Source: Nannocystaceae bacterium
GTDB lineage: Bacteria; Myxococcota_A; Polyangia; Nannocystales; Nannocystaceae
NCBI GenBank assembly: GCA_019694555.1
Contig: JAIBBS010000003.1
Coordinates: 1 to 64,000 of the forward strand
DNA: 64,000 nucleotides
Direction: 5' to 3'
Positions 33,496-42,948 of the stretch are shown here, in pieces. The notes under the pieces were generated by a model that saw only the letters and a list, made by a program, of their open reading frames with translations, ran no database searches and was not told the origin of the DNA. The position numbers and the translations under genes were made by a program. Numbering within the stretch: the stretch's first letter is position 1; the number at the start of each line of letters is the position of its first letter.

Positions 33496-34788
33496 TCACT
33501 GCGGGTACGTGCACACGCCCGTGATGCAGTCCATGCCGTCGGGGCAGATCGCGGTGTCGTCACAACCCAGCACGCAGAAGTTCGGCGGCAGCTGACACAC
33601 GCCGTCGATGCAGGTCTCGCCCGGCGTGCAGTCGCCGTCGCCGACGCACGCGGCGTAGCTGCTCTCGGGGTTGTAGAGGCACCCGCCGACCGCGCTGCCG
33701 CTGGCGCCCGAGGGGCACGAGTCGTCGGCGCCGCACGGCGGCAGGCACACGCCGTTGCTCTGGTCACCGATCGCGACCGCGACGTCCTGCGCCGGGCAGC
33801 CGTCGGGCGAGGGGTTGGGGTAGTCGGGATCGCTGGGCGTGCCGCCGCCGGTGGTCGGCTCGGTCGTGTCGGTGCCCGCATCGGTGGCGGAGCCGGAGCT
33901 GTCGGCGCCACCGCTGGTGTCGGAGCCGTCGCTGCCGGGCCCATCGCTGCTCGCCGCGCCGCTGCTGCCGTCGCCGCTGCCCTCCGCGATGCCGTCGCTG
34001 CCACCGTCGCTGCCGCCGCCGCCCTCGCAGATGCCCATCGCGTCGGCGGGCTCGCCGGTCTGCAGCGAGCGCGTGCCGAGATCCATCGCGGTCGGCACCT
34101 CGGGGATCGCGACGTCGACCGGGAACGGTCCGAAGGTCTCGGTGAGCACGAACGGGATGTCGATCTCGACGCTGGCCGCGAGCGTCACGGTGCCGCTGGT
34201 CGTCAGCGTGCCCGCGACCGCGCCGAAGCCGTCGCGCGTCGCCGCGCAGGTGCCGTGGTACTGCGTGGTCAAGCTGCCGCCGGTGACCTCGACGACCAGC
34301 GTCGCACCGGGCACGCCGGGGATCGGCACCGAGCCCAGCTCCGCCGGCGGCAGCATCGTCATCGCCGTCGCCGGTGTCGCGTCGGCGAAGGGCTCGAACG
34401 CCTGCGAGACGTCCTGCAGCGCGTACTCGAACGAGTCGACCACGCCCTCGAACTCGGCACCGGTCACGTCGATGCGCGCGCTGAGCTCGAACGCGAGGCC
34501 GCCGGTGATCGCGAGCGCGCCGCTGCCGGCCACCGGCATCAAGGCCTGGCCATCGGTGGTCGCGCGCTCGCTCACCGTGATCGCGCCGTCGGCCGTCGCG
34601 GTCGCCCGCACGGCCACCGGCGAGTCGGCCGGCAGAAAGCCGCTGTCGAAGTCGAAGCCCGGCAGCAGGCCGAGCTCGCCTTTGAACTCGATCTCGCCGG
34701 CGAAGCCACCGCCGGGGCCGGGATCCTGGCAGGCGACGAACGACAGGGTGGCAGCAAGTGCAAGGGGACGACGAAGGCGGGTGTTCAT
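33496..34788 (-). CDS. Large lipoprotein with Cys-rich C-terminal domain
   Basis: 430 residues. MNTRLRRPLALAATLSFVAC is a lipoprotein signal. Residues 28-235 form a beta-rich domain without cysteines except two around 177-186. A Gly/Ser/Asp/Thr linker (255-310) is followed by a Cys-rich tail with more than ten cysteines in about 100 residues (GVCLPPCGADDSC, CVGDGDCTPGETCIDGVCQL, CDDTAICPDGMDC), a pattern common in myxobacterial surface proteins, resembling EGF or disulfide-knot repeats. No enzymatic motif. Downstream of the sigma-factor gene on the same strand, 81 bases away. Confidence 0.75.
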   Translation of the reverse strand: MNTRLRRPLALAATLSFVACQDPGPGGGFAGEIEFKGELGLLPGFDFDSGFLPADSPVAVRATATADGAITVSERATTDGQALMPVAGSGALAITGGLAFELSARIDVTGAEFEGVVDSFEYALQDVSQAFEPFADATPATAMTMLPPAELGSVPIPGVPGATLVVEVTGGSLTTQYHGTCAATRDGFGAVAGTLTTSGTVTLAASVEIDIPFVLTETFGPFPVDVAIPEVPTAMDLGTRSLQTGEPADAMGICEGGGGSDGGSDGIAEGSGDGSSGAASSDGPGSDGSDTSGGADSSGSATDAGTDTTEPTTGGGTPSDPDYPNPSPDGCPAQDVAVAIGDQSNGVCLPPCGADDSCPSGASGSAVGGCLYNPESSYAACVGDGDCTPGETCIDGVCQLPPNFCVLGCDDTAICPDGMDCITGVCTYPQ

Positions 34789-34834
34789 GGCTCTCGCCGA
34801 GCCGGAGGCGACGCGCGCGTCCAGGTCGCGTGCT

Positions 34835-34859
34835 CGCGATCACTTTTTTTCGGATCGCG
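34835..34859. repeat. Inverted repeat around a T7 tract
   Basis: Arms CGCGATC and GATCGCG with ACTTTTTTTCG between them. It lies between the sigma-factor stop (34870) and the lipoprotein start (34788) on the minus strand. It could be an operator. The T-run is in the loop, so it is not a standard terminator. Confidence 0.4.
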
Positions 34860-34869
34860 TGCGGCGCCG

Positions 34870-35748
34870 TCAGCCGCCGGCGTCCGCGAGGTGCCCCGCG
34901 ATGCTGGCGTCGAGGCGACTGCGGATGAGCCGCATCACGCTGTCGAACTCGCTGGGCGTCAGCTGCAGCGTCCGCAGCAGCGTGCGGCGGGTCTGCTCGT
35001 ACAGCGCGTCGCGGATCCGCACCAGCCAGCGCGCCGCGGTCGCGCGGTGGACGCGGTACAGCGCGCCGATCTCGTCGATGTTGAGCTCGTCGACCACGTG
35101 GTGGCGCAGCACGGTGCGGTCGCGCGGCTCGAGCTCCGCCAGCGCGGCGGCGAAGGCCTCGCGGAAGCGGTCGCGGTAGCCCTGTCGCATCGCCGCGAGC
35201 TCGGGGTCGGCGTCGGTGTCGACCAGGCGATCGACCGCGTCGTCGTCGGGGCTGCTGCGATCGCGTCGCAGCGCCCGCACGGCATCACGGACCAGCCCGA
35301 CCTTGATCCACTTGCGCAGCTCACCGCGCGCACGAAAGCTGCGCAGCGCCGGCAGGCGGCCGTCGTTGTTGCCCAGCAAGCGCTCGCGCTGCAGCTGCAG
35401 CAGCTCGTCGGCCACGGCTGCACCCGCGCCCATGCGCAACAACGTCGGTCGCAACGACTCGAGGATCCGCTCGAGCTGGGCCAGCGCCCCGCGATGGCCC
35501 TCGAGACAGGCGCACGCGAGCCACAGCTCGCCTGTCCGCAGCGAGCGGATCGCCGCCGCCGCATCGGCCTCGCCGCCGACCGCGAAGGCGATGGCTTCGC
35601 CCAGCCGCTGCGGCGACAGCCCGATCTCGGGCCAGCGCGCGCTCGCCTGGTGCCATGCGTCCGCCAGCGCGTCGGCGAGCCCGGCGCTGGGCGGCACATC
35701 GATCGCGACCGCTGCGAAGCCGGCGGCCGTCTCGGCGGTCTGGCTCAC
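34870..35748 (-). CDS. Sigma-70-family factor of the Myxococcales-specific type
   Basis: 292 residues, GTG start. An N-terminal helical extension (1-110) is followed by the sigma-2-like region LPALRSFRARGELRKWIKVG with LVRDAVRALRRD, and a sigma-4-like helix-turn-helix (about 210-265: ALAELEPRDRTVLRHHVVDE, LNIDEIGALYRVHRATAARW). This matches the sigma-70 family described only in Myxococcales (TIGR02233 type). No anti-sigma gene is beside it; the lipoprotein downstream is the nearest gene on its strand. TGC-TACGCT ends six bases before the GTG. Confidence 0.8.
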   Translation of the reverse strand: MSQTAETAAGFAAVAIDVPPSAGLADALADAWHQASARWPEIGLSPQRLGEAIAFAVGGEADAAAAIRSLRTGELWLACACLEGHRGALAQLERILESLRPTLLRMGAGAAVADELLQLQRERLLGNNDGRLPALRSFRARGELRKWIKVGLVRDAVRALRRDRSSPDDDAVDRLVDTDADPELAAMRQGYRDRFREAFAAALAELEPRDRTVLRHHVVDELNIDEIGALYRVHRATAARWLVRIRDALYEQTRRTLLRTLQLTPSEFDSVMRLIRSRLDASIAGHLADAGG

Positions 35749-35754
35749 AAACCC

Positions 35755-35760
35755 AGCGTA
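35755..35760 (-). promoter_or_regulatory. Extended -10 of the sigma-factor gene
   Basis: TGC-TACGCT on the minus strand, six bases before the GTG at 35748. Predicts a leaderless transcript. Confidence 0.45.
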
Positions 35761-35820
35761 GCACGCCGCCGCATCGGTCCCGCTGGGTCGCGACAGGCTT
35801 CGCGGCTGACGGTTTTGGCG

Positions 35821-35826
35821 TATGGT
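35821..35826 (+). promoter_or_regulatory. Candidate -10 for the OmpA/metallopeptidase operon
   Basis: TATGGT, four of six matches, ends seven bases before the GTG at 35834. An in-frame ATG at 35822 overlaps it and so is less likely to be the start. Confidence 0.4.
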
Positions 35827-35833
35827 CCGTTGC

Positions 35834-37798
35834 GTGGGGCATCACCTGCGCAGCTGGTCGGTCACGACGTGGCGCCACGTCGTCGACATCGACGTCAGCG
35901 CCGGCGCGGTCACGCCCGGTGATGTGCCCAACGCGCTGGAGCTGCTCGACGACGTGCTCGCGATCGCGTACGGCGATCGCGATGCCGCGGCGCTCGACGT
36001 CGTCGATCAGGTGTTCCGCACGCTCGAGCGACGGCCAGCGCCCAACCCCGGCGCGGCCGCGGCCGAGCGCGAGGCTCGCGATGCGCTGCAGCACCACGTG
36101 CGCACCGGTCACCTGGCGTTGAGTGGGCAGGCGCGCTTGCGCGGCACCACGCGCGGCGACGAGCTCATGAGCCCGTTCGAGGATGCGCCCGCGGCCCCGC
36201 CGCCGCCGCCGCCGGCGACGACGTGGTTCGCGCTGCGCCTGGTCGACGAGGTCGGCGATCCGATCGACGGCATCGAGGTCGAGTTCGAGGTGCTCGGCGA
36301 GAAGCAGAAGGCCACGACCGACGGCTCGGGTCGCGCACGCATCGACGGCATGGAGGGTGGCAGCGCCCTGGCCACGATCCCGAGCCCCTCGCGCGTGCGC
36401 GACAAGCTCAAGCCGCGTTGGACCTCGCCGCGGACGCCCGTGATCCCCGAGAGCACGCCCGAGGCCCCGGTCGAGACCGACGTGCTCGACGACGATCTCG
36501 ATCCGGTCGCGCTCAAGAAGGAGCTCGAGACCACGCTCGTGATCCTGCCGCGCTTCGCCTGTCGCGGCATCACGGCGACGACCTTCGACTTCGGCCGCAG
36601 CTTCGTGCGCCGCGAGGCCATCGTGCCGATGGCCTCCATCGCGCAGGAGCTGCACCAAGACGACGGCCAGCTCGCGTGGCTGTTCGCGCACACCGATCTG
36701 TCGGGACCCGAGAAGCTCAACAAGCGTCTCAGCGAGCGCCGCGCCGAGGCGCTGTTCGCCGTGTTCACGCACGACGTCTCGCGCTGGGAGGCGCTGTGGA
36801 AAGGCGAGCCCAAGGGCTCACCGTGGTCGGAGTCGTGGGGCACGCGCGAGGTGCAGCACATGCTCAACGCGCTGGGCTGCGGCGACGATGCCGGCAAGAG
36901 CCTGGGTGAGGACGGCGACAACGGCAGCAAGACCAAGCAGGCCATCCGTCGCTTCAAGCGCAAGGACTACCCCACGGTGCCGGCCGAGCAGGCCGACCTG
37001 CCGGACGATCACAAGATCGACGCGCCGTTTCGCGAGCAGCTGTTTCTCGCCTACGCCAAGCTCGTGGGTCGCGAGCCGGTCGATGCCGCGCGCTTCGCCA
37101 CCATCGGCAGCGCCGCGTTCATGGGCTGCGGCGAGTACAACCCGCTGTCGCTCTCGGCCAAGGATCGCGAGAGCCGCCGCGCGGTGGTGTTCATCTTCGA
37201 CCCCGCCGCGCAACCCCAGGCGCCGCCGTGCGTGCTCGGCAGCATCGACGCCTGCAAGCCGACGCTCGACCCGGTGCCCGCGGCCGACGCACCGCCGCCG
37301 TACCTGCGCTGCTCGTTCTACCGCACGATCTCGAGCTGCTGTCAGTCGACCGGCGGCGCCGACCTGGTCCACGACGTCATCGTGCGCTTCTTCATGGATC
37401 TCAAGTCCGCCAACGGGCTCTCGCACGAGTTCGTGCTCGAGGCCGAGGACATGCCGGGCGACGACTCGCCCACGCCGCCGTTCGAGCAGCGCCAGGCGCT
37501 CAAACAACACGCGCGTGAGGTCGTGGCCGAGGGCGGTGCCGCGGAGGGCGACGACGCCGGCGCTGGCACGCCGCCGCCCGCAGACGCGCCCGCGATGGTC
37601 GAGCTGCACTTCACGCACGTGCCCGACGCGGCGATGTATCGCCTGCGCGTCGAGGGCACGACCGAGCCGTACACGGTCTTCGATCACACGCCGTTTCACA
37701 TGATCTCGGAGCTCTCGGCGGCGCCCGGCGTGCCCCGCATGCCGCGGTTGTGGGCCATCCTGCACGCCCCGCCGCCGCCCGATCCGCTCGGCCCCTGA
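35834..37798 (+). CDS. OmpA-like / peptidoglycan-binding protein without signal peptide
   Basis: 654 residues from the GTG at 35834. No signal peptide or TM helix. Residues 1-105 are an unknown helical domain. An Ig-like or regulatory-like beta domain follows (130-180: WFALRLVDEVGDPIDGIEVE, TTDGSGRARIDG). The OmpA-type peptidoglycan-binding domain (245-320) has FDFGRSFVRR, FAHTDLSGPEKLNKRLSERR and AEALFAVF. A PG_binding_1-like module (335-380: REVQHMLNALGCGDDAGKSL) follows, then about 270 unrecognised residues with a Pro-rich stretch. Two cell-wall modules on a protein without an export signal suggest delivery by another route, such as an injection apparatus. First gene of the operon; the next start is five bases on. 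Confidence 0.72.
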   Translation: MGHHLRSWSVTTWRHVVDIDVSAGAVTPGDVPNALELLDDVLAIAYGDRDAAALDVVDQVFRTLERRPAPNPGAAAAEREARDALQHHVRTGHLALSGQARLRGTTRGDELMSPFEDAPAAPPPPPPATTWFALRLVDEVGDPIDGIEVEFEVLGEKQKATTDGSGRARIDGMEGGSALATIPSPSRVRDKLKPRWTSPRTPVIPESTPEAPVETDVLDDDLDPVALKKELETTLVILPRFACRGITATTFDFGRSFVRREAIVPMASIAQELHQDDGQLAWLFAHTDLSGPEKLNKRLSERRAEALFAVFTHDVSRWEALWKGEPKGSPWSESWGTREVQHMLNALGCGDDAGKSLGEDGDNGSKTKQAIRRFKRKDYPTVPAEQADLPDDHKIDAPFREQLFLAYAKLVGREPVDAARFATIGSAAFMGCGEYNPLSLSAKDRESRRAVVFIFDPAAQPQAPPCVLGSIDACKPTLDPVPAADAPPPYLRCSFYRTISSCCQSTGGADLVHDVIVRFFMDLKSANGLSHEFVLEAEDMPGDDSPTPPFEQRQALKQHAREVVAEGGAAEGDDAGAGTPPPADAPAMVELHFTHVPDAAMYRLRVEGTTEPYTVFDHTPFHMISELSAAPGVPRMPRLWAILHAPPPPDPLGP

Positions 37799-37803
37799 CG
37801 CCA

Positions 37804-40689
37804 ATGTCCGACGAGGTCTTCTCCCCGTTTCCGAGCCCCGCCGGCGGCAAGACCCCCGGCAGCGCCGAGGTGCTGTACCTGCAGCGCGCGTTGTTCGTGC
37901 TGCAGGGTCGGTTCTTCGATCCCATCGCCAAGGCCGACAAGCCGCTGCCGCCGCACCGCTTCGCGCTCGCGCAGTCGGAGACCGTCTTCAGCGAGGGCAG
38001 CACCAGCGACGCCGACGGCGTCTCGACCATCTTCGCGCCCGACACCACCGGCGTGGCCGACGACGCGACCTGGGAGCTGTATCTCATCCCCATCTTCGCC
38101 GGTCGGCCCGACTCGGACGCCTACGCCACCGACGGCGAGGCGTGGATCGATCTCGACACCCGCAAGTGGGTGACGTCCGAGGACGTCAAGCAAGACAAGT
38201 CGATGGCGATCCTCACCACGCGCAAGCTGCTACGCATCCCGGTGTGGTCGAGCGCGCGCAAGGCCGCGACCGGCGGCTTCGCAGCCACGCCGCCGTCGGC
38301 TTCCGACTTCGGCACCACCGGACTGCTGCGCACCAGCGAGCTGCAGCCCTTCGGCAACAAGAGCAACCCCTGGGTCGTGCAGGTCGATCACCAGTGGCTG
38401 CGCACGTGGGTGTCGCTGCGCTGCTGGGATCCGGTCGCGAAGAAGAACCGAACGCTGCCGCCCTCGGTGCTCGTCACCTCCACGCAGGGCTTCGGCAAGG
38501 TCGTGGGCGGCAGCTCCGTGATGTTGCCCGACGGCTCGATCTACCTCGTGCATGCCGGCCGCAAGGAGGACCTGTCCAAGCTCGCCTACGAGTTCTCGAC
38601 GCCCGAGGTCTCGTTCTTCACCTACGCCGACGGCAAGACCGTGGTGCGCGAGGACAAGAGCTTCGACAACGCCGAGCTCGCGACCCACTACCCGCTGCCG
38701 CGGGCGTGGTGCTCGCTGGGCCAGCGGCCGTGGCTCGGCACCGGCGAGCCGTCGTCGTCCAACCGCAAGCCCTTCGCCGATCTCCGCCACGACGGCACCA
38801 GCGCCGACAACCCGCTGAGCTTCCACCTCGACGACCTCGTGATCACGACCGACGGCGCGCAGGTCTTCGGCGTCGACAACGACGGCAAGTGGATCGCGAA
38901 GAGCGATCGCATCACGGTGTTCGACTCGCTCTTGGCCATCCGCAAGCAGGCCAAGCAGGGCAGCGATCCCATGCCGTGGTCGGACCTGCCGTTCACGACC
39001 CAGCCGCTGGCGGCCGAGGACCACTACTACGTCGCCGACAAGGGCCCCGAGGCGATCACGCGCGTGCTCGAGCACGAGGGCCGCCTGTTCGGCGTCGATC
39101 GCAGGCGGGTGCGCGGGCTGCCGGGCTTCGATCCCTGCGTCGGCGCGCGCGCGGCCAAGCTCAGCCGCGGCATCACGCTCAGTCGCAGCGAGCTGCACCT
39201 GTTCGACACCCGTTGGGTCACGCACGAGTACAAGGGCAAGCCGGCGCCGCTGGCACACGTGATGGCGTACGTGCCGACGTTCATCGACGCGCCCAAGGCC
39301 GACGACCCCGCGACCGGTCCCAACCTCGCGCGGACCATGGGCATCCCGCGCTGTCTCAAGCTCATGGCCGCCGCCGCGGCGGTGTGGAATCAAGGCCATC
39401 CCGGCAACCACGCTGCGCCGAGTCCGGCCAAGCGCTACGCGATCGTTCCCGAGGGCGGACTGAAGGACAAGCAAGCCGTGATCCTCAGCCGTGCGCACTT
39501 CGGCGTGCGCAAGCTCGAGGATCGCATCGACTTCAACGGCAACGTCGACAAGAAGATCCGCATCCTCATCCATCCCCAGGCCGGACGCGCCACCGGTGGC
39601 GATCCGATGCACCTGTACCTGGTGTACGGCGACACCATCCTGGCGCCGCCGGTGCCCAACCCGCCGGTGCCCGGCAAGGTCTTCGACTTCGAACCCGCGG
39701 GTGATTCGGTCGGCGATCGCGTCGACGACGTCGAGAGCATCCCGTTCACGCTCGCGCACGAGCTCGGGCACTCGATGGATCTGCCCGACGAGTACGTCGA
39801 GCGCGCGCATCCGCCCGACAAGGCCGCCGGCAGCGTCGCGGCGTTCCAGAGCTGGTTTCGCCCGTTCAACCACGACTTCACCTCGTTCATGCGGGGCAAC
39901 CACGTGCCGCGGCTGCGCTACCTGTGGCCGCACGTGATGCAGCTGCAGACGCTCGCGGTCGCCGACGAGTTCGCGTGGCTCAAGCCTCAGCTGCCGCTGG
40001 TGGTCGAGTACGAGGCGCCCAAGGCCAAGATGCGCTACCAGCTGCCCAAGGGCGCCGGCAAGTTCGCGGACGCGCCCACGCCGTGGAGCATGCGCTCCGA
40101 CAACCTCGGTCTGGCCGAGCTGGGGTTGTTCCTCGCCGGCGACGACGAGAGCACGCGCGGGCCCATCATCTTGCCGCCCAAGAAGCTCACCGATCCGTTC
40201 GACGGCGTCGTCGTGGTCGTGACCAAGTTCTGGTTCACCTTCGACGACTCCATCTCCGACGACAAGGATCGCTGGGAGCTGCTGTACGACGAGTTCGTGG
40301 GCACCTACTACGACCGCGAGGAGTGCCCCAAGTTCTTCCTGCAGTCGAGCGGACCGTGGCTGACGCGCGTGCTGGTGCTGTTCCAGCCGCGCATCGAGTT
40401 CGGGCCCAAGCCCAGCAAGCGTGACGACGGCACCGTCGAGGCCGTGGCCAGCGCGGACATCGAGGTGCGCGTGCGCAAGGGCGATCGCTCGCGCACGACC
40501 GGCAAGCCCCACGTGCTGTGCATCCGCAAGGGCGACATGGGCCACTTTCTCATGCGCTACGCGCTGTCGCCGACGCAGGCGGTGTTCGACGACCGCAAGA
40601 ACAAGAAGCTGCAGGCCGACGATCTCGCCGGCATCAACGGGTGGTTTTCCAACCTGTTCGGTCGCAGCAGCAAGGTCGTGCCGCTGTGA
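37804..40689 (+). CDS. Large zinc metallopeptidase-like protein without signal peptide
   Basis: 961 residues, no signal peptide or TM helix. The zinc motif is HELGHSMDLPDEY (from 652; His652, Glu653, His656), followed by a conserved-looking NHDFTSFMRGNHV. About 600 residues before the motif include beta-rich segments (RTWVSLRCWDP, VFGVDNDGKWIAK), perhaps for targeting. After it lie about 300 residues with FTFDDSISDDKDRWELLYDE and a C-terminal basic end. The family is not recognised, but the motif and size fit a secreted or injected protease. It lies five bases after the OmpA-like gene and overlaps the next gene by 4 bases, so it belongs to one unit. Confidence 0.75.
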   Translation: MSDEVFSPFPSPAGGKTPGSAEVLYLQRALFVLQGRFFDPIAKADKPLPPHRFALAQSETVFSEGSTSDADGVSTIFAPDTTGVADDATWELYLIPIFAGRPDSDAYATDGEAWIDLDTRKWVTSEDVKQDKSMAILTTRKLLRIPVWSSARKAATGGFAATPPSASDFGTTGLLRTSELQPFGNKSNPWVVQVDHQWLRTWVSLRCWDPVAKKNRTLPPSVLVTSTQGFGKVVGGSSVMLPDGSIYLVHAGRKEDLSKLAYEFSTPEVSFFTYADGKTVVREDKSFDNAELATHYPLPRAWCSLGQRPWLGTGEPSSSNRKPFADLRHDGTSADNPLSFHLDDLVITTDGAQVFGVDNDGKWIAKSDRITVFDSLLAIRKQAKQGSDPMPWSDLPFTTQPLAAEDHYYVADKGPEAITRVLEHEGRLFGVDRRRVRGLPGFDPCVGARAAKLSRGITLSRSELHLFDTRWVTHEYKGKPAPLAHVMAYVPTFIDAPKADDPATGPNLARTMGIPRCLKLMAAAAAVWNQGHPGNHAAPSPAKRYAIVPEGGLKDKQAVILSRAHFGVRKLEDRIDFNGNVDKKIRILIHPQAGRATGGDPMHLYLVYGDTILAPPVPNPPVPGKVFDFEPAGDSVGDRVDDVESIPFTLAHELGHSMDLPDEYVERAHPPDKAAGSVAAFQSWFRPFNHDFTSFMRGNHVPRLRYLWPHVMQLQTLAVADEFAWLKPQLPLVVEYEAPKAKMRYQLPKGAGKFADAPTPWSMRSDNLGLAELGLFLAGDDESTRGPIILPPKKLTDPFDGVVVVVTKFWFTFDDSISDDKDRWELLYDEFVGTYYDREECPKFFLQSSGPWLTRVLVLFQPRIEFGPKPSKRDDGTVEAVASADIEVRVRKGDRSRTTGKPHVLCIRKGDMGHFLMRYALSPTQAVFDDRKNKKLQADDLAGINGWFSNLFGRSSKVVPL

Positions 40690-41840
40690 GCCTGCCCGCG
40701 AGCCTCGCGCAGATCTTCGGCGGCGGCCGCCGATCGTCGCGCGTGGCGGTCACGGCCGGACGCTACGATCACGCCGAGCCGTTGGTGCCGCCCGATCTCG
40801 CGTCGCTGCCGTCGGCGCCCGACGCGGTGTTGATGGCGGGCACGCCCACGCGCTGGGGCCTGCAGCTGCCGGCCGGGCTGGTCGTGGTCGATCTGCAGGG
40901 CACGCACGCGTTCGAGGGCAACGGCCGCTGGCTCGGTGCACTCGAAGACGATGGTGCCACGCGGCTGGGCAATCGCGTGTGGCCGGCCGACGGCAGCGAG
41001 CGGCAGCTGCTGCGGCCCATCGGTCGCTTCGTCGAGCCCGCGGTGCAGCTCGCCGCGAGCTGGCACGACGAGCTGTGGATCACCGCGCTGCAGCGCACGG
41101 CCCCGTTCGCGCCGCCGCAGCTGGTGGTCGAGGTCCGCGCCAACGGCTCGCGACTCGACGACGAGGCCGCGCCGCGCTGGTGCTTCGTGTGGCCGCGCCG
41201 CGGCACGGCGGCCATCGCCGACGACGGCACCGTCGCGATCGCGACCGAGGATCATGCGCTGCACATCCTCGCCGCGCCGACCGATCCCGCCTGTCGCGAT
41301 CCCGAGGTCGTCGCGCAGCTCGAGCTGCCCTACGAGCCCTACGGGTTGTCCGCGACCGACGACGGCTTCCTGGTCTGCAGCGCGATCGACGGTGACGTCA
41401 CCGCCGCGGTCGCGCTGCGGCGGCGCTTGGGCCTGCGTCCGCACGGCATACCGGCGGCGTGGCGCACCGAGGTGCGCAGCCTCGATCGCCGTGGCGACAC
41501 CCGCTGGGCGGCCGTGCTCGACATGACGGTGTGGCAGCCGCCGATCGACGGTGGTGGCGATCGCGTGCTGCTGGCCGGACGCGGGCTCGCGTGCATCGAG
41601 GGCGGCGCGGTGCAGTGGACGCGCGCGCTGGGCAGCGAGCTGTACGCGACCGCATTCGCGGACGGCAGCGCGGCGGTCGGCGTGGGCGCGCACGTGGGTG
41701 TGGTCGATCGCGCCGGCACGATGGTGCAGGGCTTCGCGATCCCCGAGGTCGTGGTCACGCCACCGTCGATCGGTCGCGACGGTGCGCTCGCGGTCGGCAC
41801 CCAGGGGCGCACGTACCTGGTGCCGGTGATCCATGACTGA
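40686..41840 (+). CDS. Putative beta-propeller protein, no signal peptide
   Basis: 384 residues from a GTG overlapping the previous stop. The repeats of short strands with Gly-Asp turns (RWGLQLPAGLVVVDLQGTH, ELWITALQRTAPF, GTAAIADDGTVAIATEDHAL, DRVLLAGRGLACIEGGAVQW, GALAVGTQGRTYLV) read as a PQQ-like propeller of about seven blades. No catalytic motif. Its last 8 bases overlap the next gene's start. It could be a scaffold or substrate-binding part of the metallopeptidase operon. Confidence 0.65.
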   Translation: MSLPASLAQIFGGGRRSSRVAVTAGRYDHAEPLVPPDLASLPSAPDAVLMAGTPTRWGLQLPAGLVVVDLQGTHAFEGNGRWLGALEDDGATRLGNRVWPADGSERQLLRPIGRFVEPAVQLAASWHDELWITALQRTAPFAPPQLVVEVRANGSRLDDEAAPRWCFVWPRRGTAAIADDGTVAIATEDHALHILAAPTDPACRDPEVVAQLELPYEPYGLSATDDGFLVCSAIDGDVTAAVALRRRLGLRPHGIPAAWRTEVRSLDRRGDTRWAAVLDMTVWQPPIDGGGDRVLLAGRGLACIEGGAVQWTRALGSELYATAFADGSAAVGVGAHVGVVDRAGTMVQGFAIPEVVVTPPSIGRDGALAVGTQGRTYLVPVIHD

Positions 41841-42948
41841 GCCGCGGCGACGGGCCGTGATCGCGGGCGGGCTCGCGACCGCGGTGCTGGCCGCGTGCGA
41901 GCGCACGCGCCCGCCCGGCGCGTCGTCGGTGGTCGAGATCGCGACGCTGCCGCAGGGGTTGGGCGAACCGCAGCGCATCGTGGTCGAGGGCAGCCACGTC
42001 GCGGTCGTCGGTGTCGCTGGTTTCGCGAGTCTGGTCGGACGACGGCTGCGGCACGTGCCCGTCGACGTGGAGGGCGTCGCGCTGGTGACGTGGGCCCGCG
42101 GCGGCGTGCTCTCGGGCGGGGCCATCCGCGACGCCAGCGGCCGGCCGCTGCGCAAGCTCGGCGGCGCGGGGCTGTACAAAGACGGCGGGCTCGACGAGCG
42201 CGTGCTGCGGGCCGACGCGCAGGGATGGACCACCGCGGTGCAACGCCGCCCGCGCCCGCGCCCCGCCGCGATGGTGGTGGTGCGACGGGGCTGGCACCAC
42301 CGCGGCTGGGTCTTCGAGGCCGAGGGCTTCGGCGATGCGTCGCTCGACGACGACGGCGCGATCGCGCTCGCGATCCACGACGGACGCGTGGTCGTGCTCG
42401 AGGGCAGCGTGCGCGACGACGCACCGCGCGTGCTCGCGGACGTGCGCGTGGAGCCCACGCCCTACGCGATCGCGATGACCGCGGAGGGTCCGTGGCTCGC
42501 GTGCGCGCAGGGGCAGATCGATGCCACGCGCGTCGAGCAGGCCCACCCCGACGGCAGCCTGCGCGACGACTGGCCCACGGTCGTGGTCGCGCTCGGTCGC
42601 GACGGCCGCGAACAGCTGCGGCTGCAGCTCGACTTCGCGGTCACGCAGCTGCTCGCGCGCGGCGGCGGCGTCTATGCCGTCGGGCGCGGCGCGGCCGCGA
42701 TCGATCGCCGCGGTGTGGCGTGGAGCTCGGGTCGTGCGGGCGCGCCGCATCGCGTGGGTGCCGTCGACGCTCGCGGCGCGCTGGTGCTGGTGGGCGACGC
42801 TCGCATCGAGCGCGTCGAGCCCAGCGGTCGTAGCGTCATGACGCTGCCGCTGCATCACGCGCCGCAGTGCCCGCCGTGCGCCACATCCGAATCCGGCAGC
42901 GCGTGGATCGTCGCCGCCGGGCGGCTGTGGCGCGCACGCCTGTGGTAG
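41833..42948 (+). CDS. Propeller-like lipoprotein
   Basis: 371 residues. MTEPRRRAVIAGGLATAVLAAC has a twin-arginine-like stretch and a lipobox ending at Cys22, so it is expected to be a lipoprotein exported perhaps by Tat. The rest repeats short strands (IVVEGSHVAVVGVAGFASLV, AIALAIHDGRVVVLEGSV, GVYAVGRGAAAIDRRGVAW, GALVLVGDARIERVEPSG), another likely propeller related in style to the preceding gene. CPPCA near the C-terminus is a possible redox or disulfide pair. It is the only exported member of the operon apart from the next gene and may mark the membrane end of the system. Confidence 0.65.
   Translation: MTEPRRRAVIAGGLATAVLAACERTRPPGASSVVEIATLPQGLGEPQRIVVEGSHVAVVGVAGFASLVGRRLRHVPVDVEGVALVTWARGGVLSGGAIRDASGRPLRKLGGAGLYKDGGLDERVLRADAQGWTTAVQRRPRPRPAAMVVVRRGWHHRGWVFEAEGFGDASLDDDGAIALAIHDGRVVVLEGSVRDDAPRVLADVRVEPTPYAIAMTAEGPWLACAQGQIDATRVEQAHPDGSLRDDWPTVVVALGRDGREQLRLQLDFAVTQLLARGGGVYAVGRGAAAIDRRGVAWSSGRAGAPHRVGAVDARGALVLVGDARIERVEPSGRSVMTLPLHHAPQCPPCATSESGSAWIVAAGRLWRARLW

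Noticed and set aside
34844-34850. T7 tract as a terminator
   Set aside because: It sits in the loop of an inverted repeat instead of after the stem, and lies upstream of the lipoprotein start.
35822-35833. ATG start for the OmpA-like gene
   Set aside because: It overlaps the TATGGT hexamer that would serve as -10; the GTG at 35834 fits the spacing seen in seven other genes.
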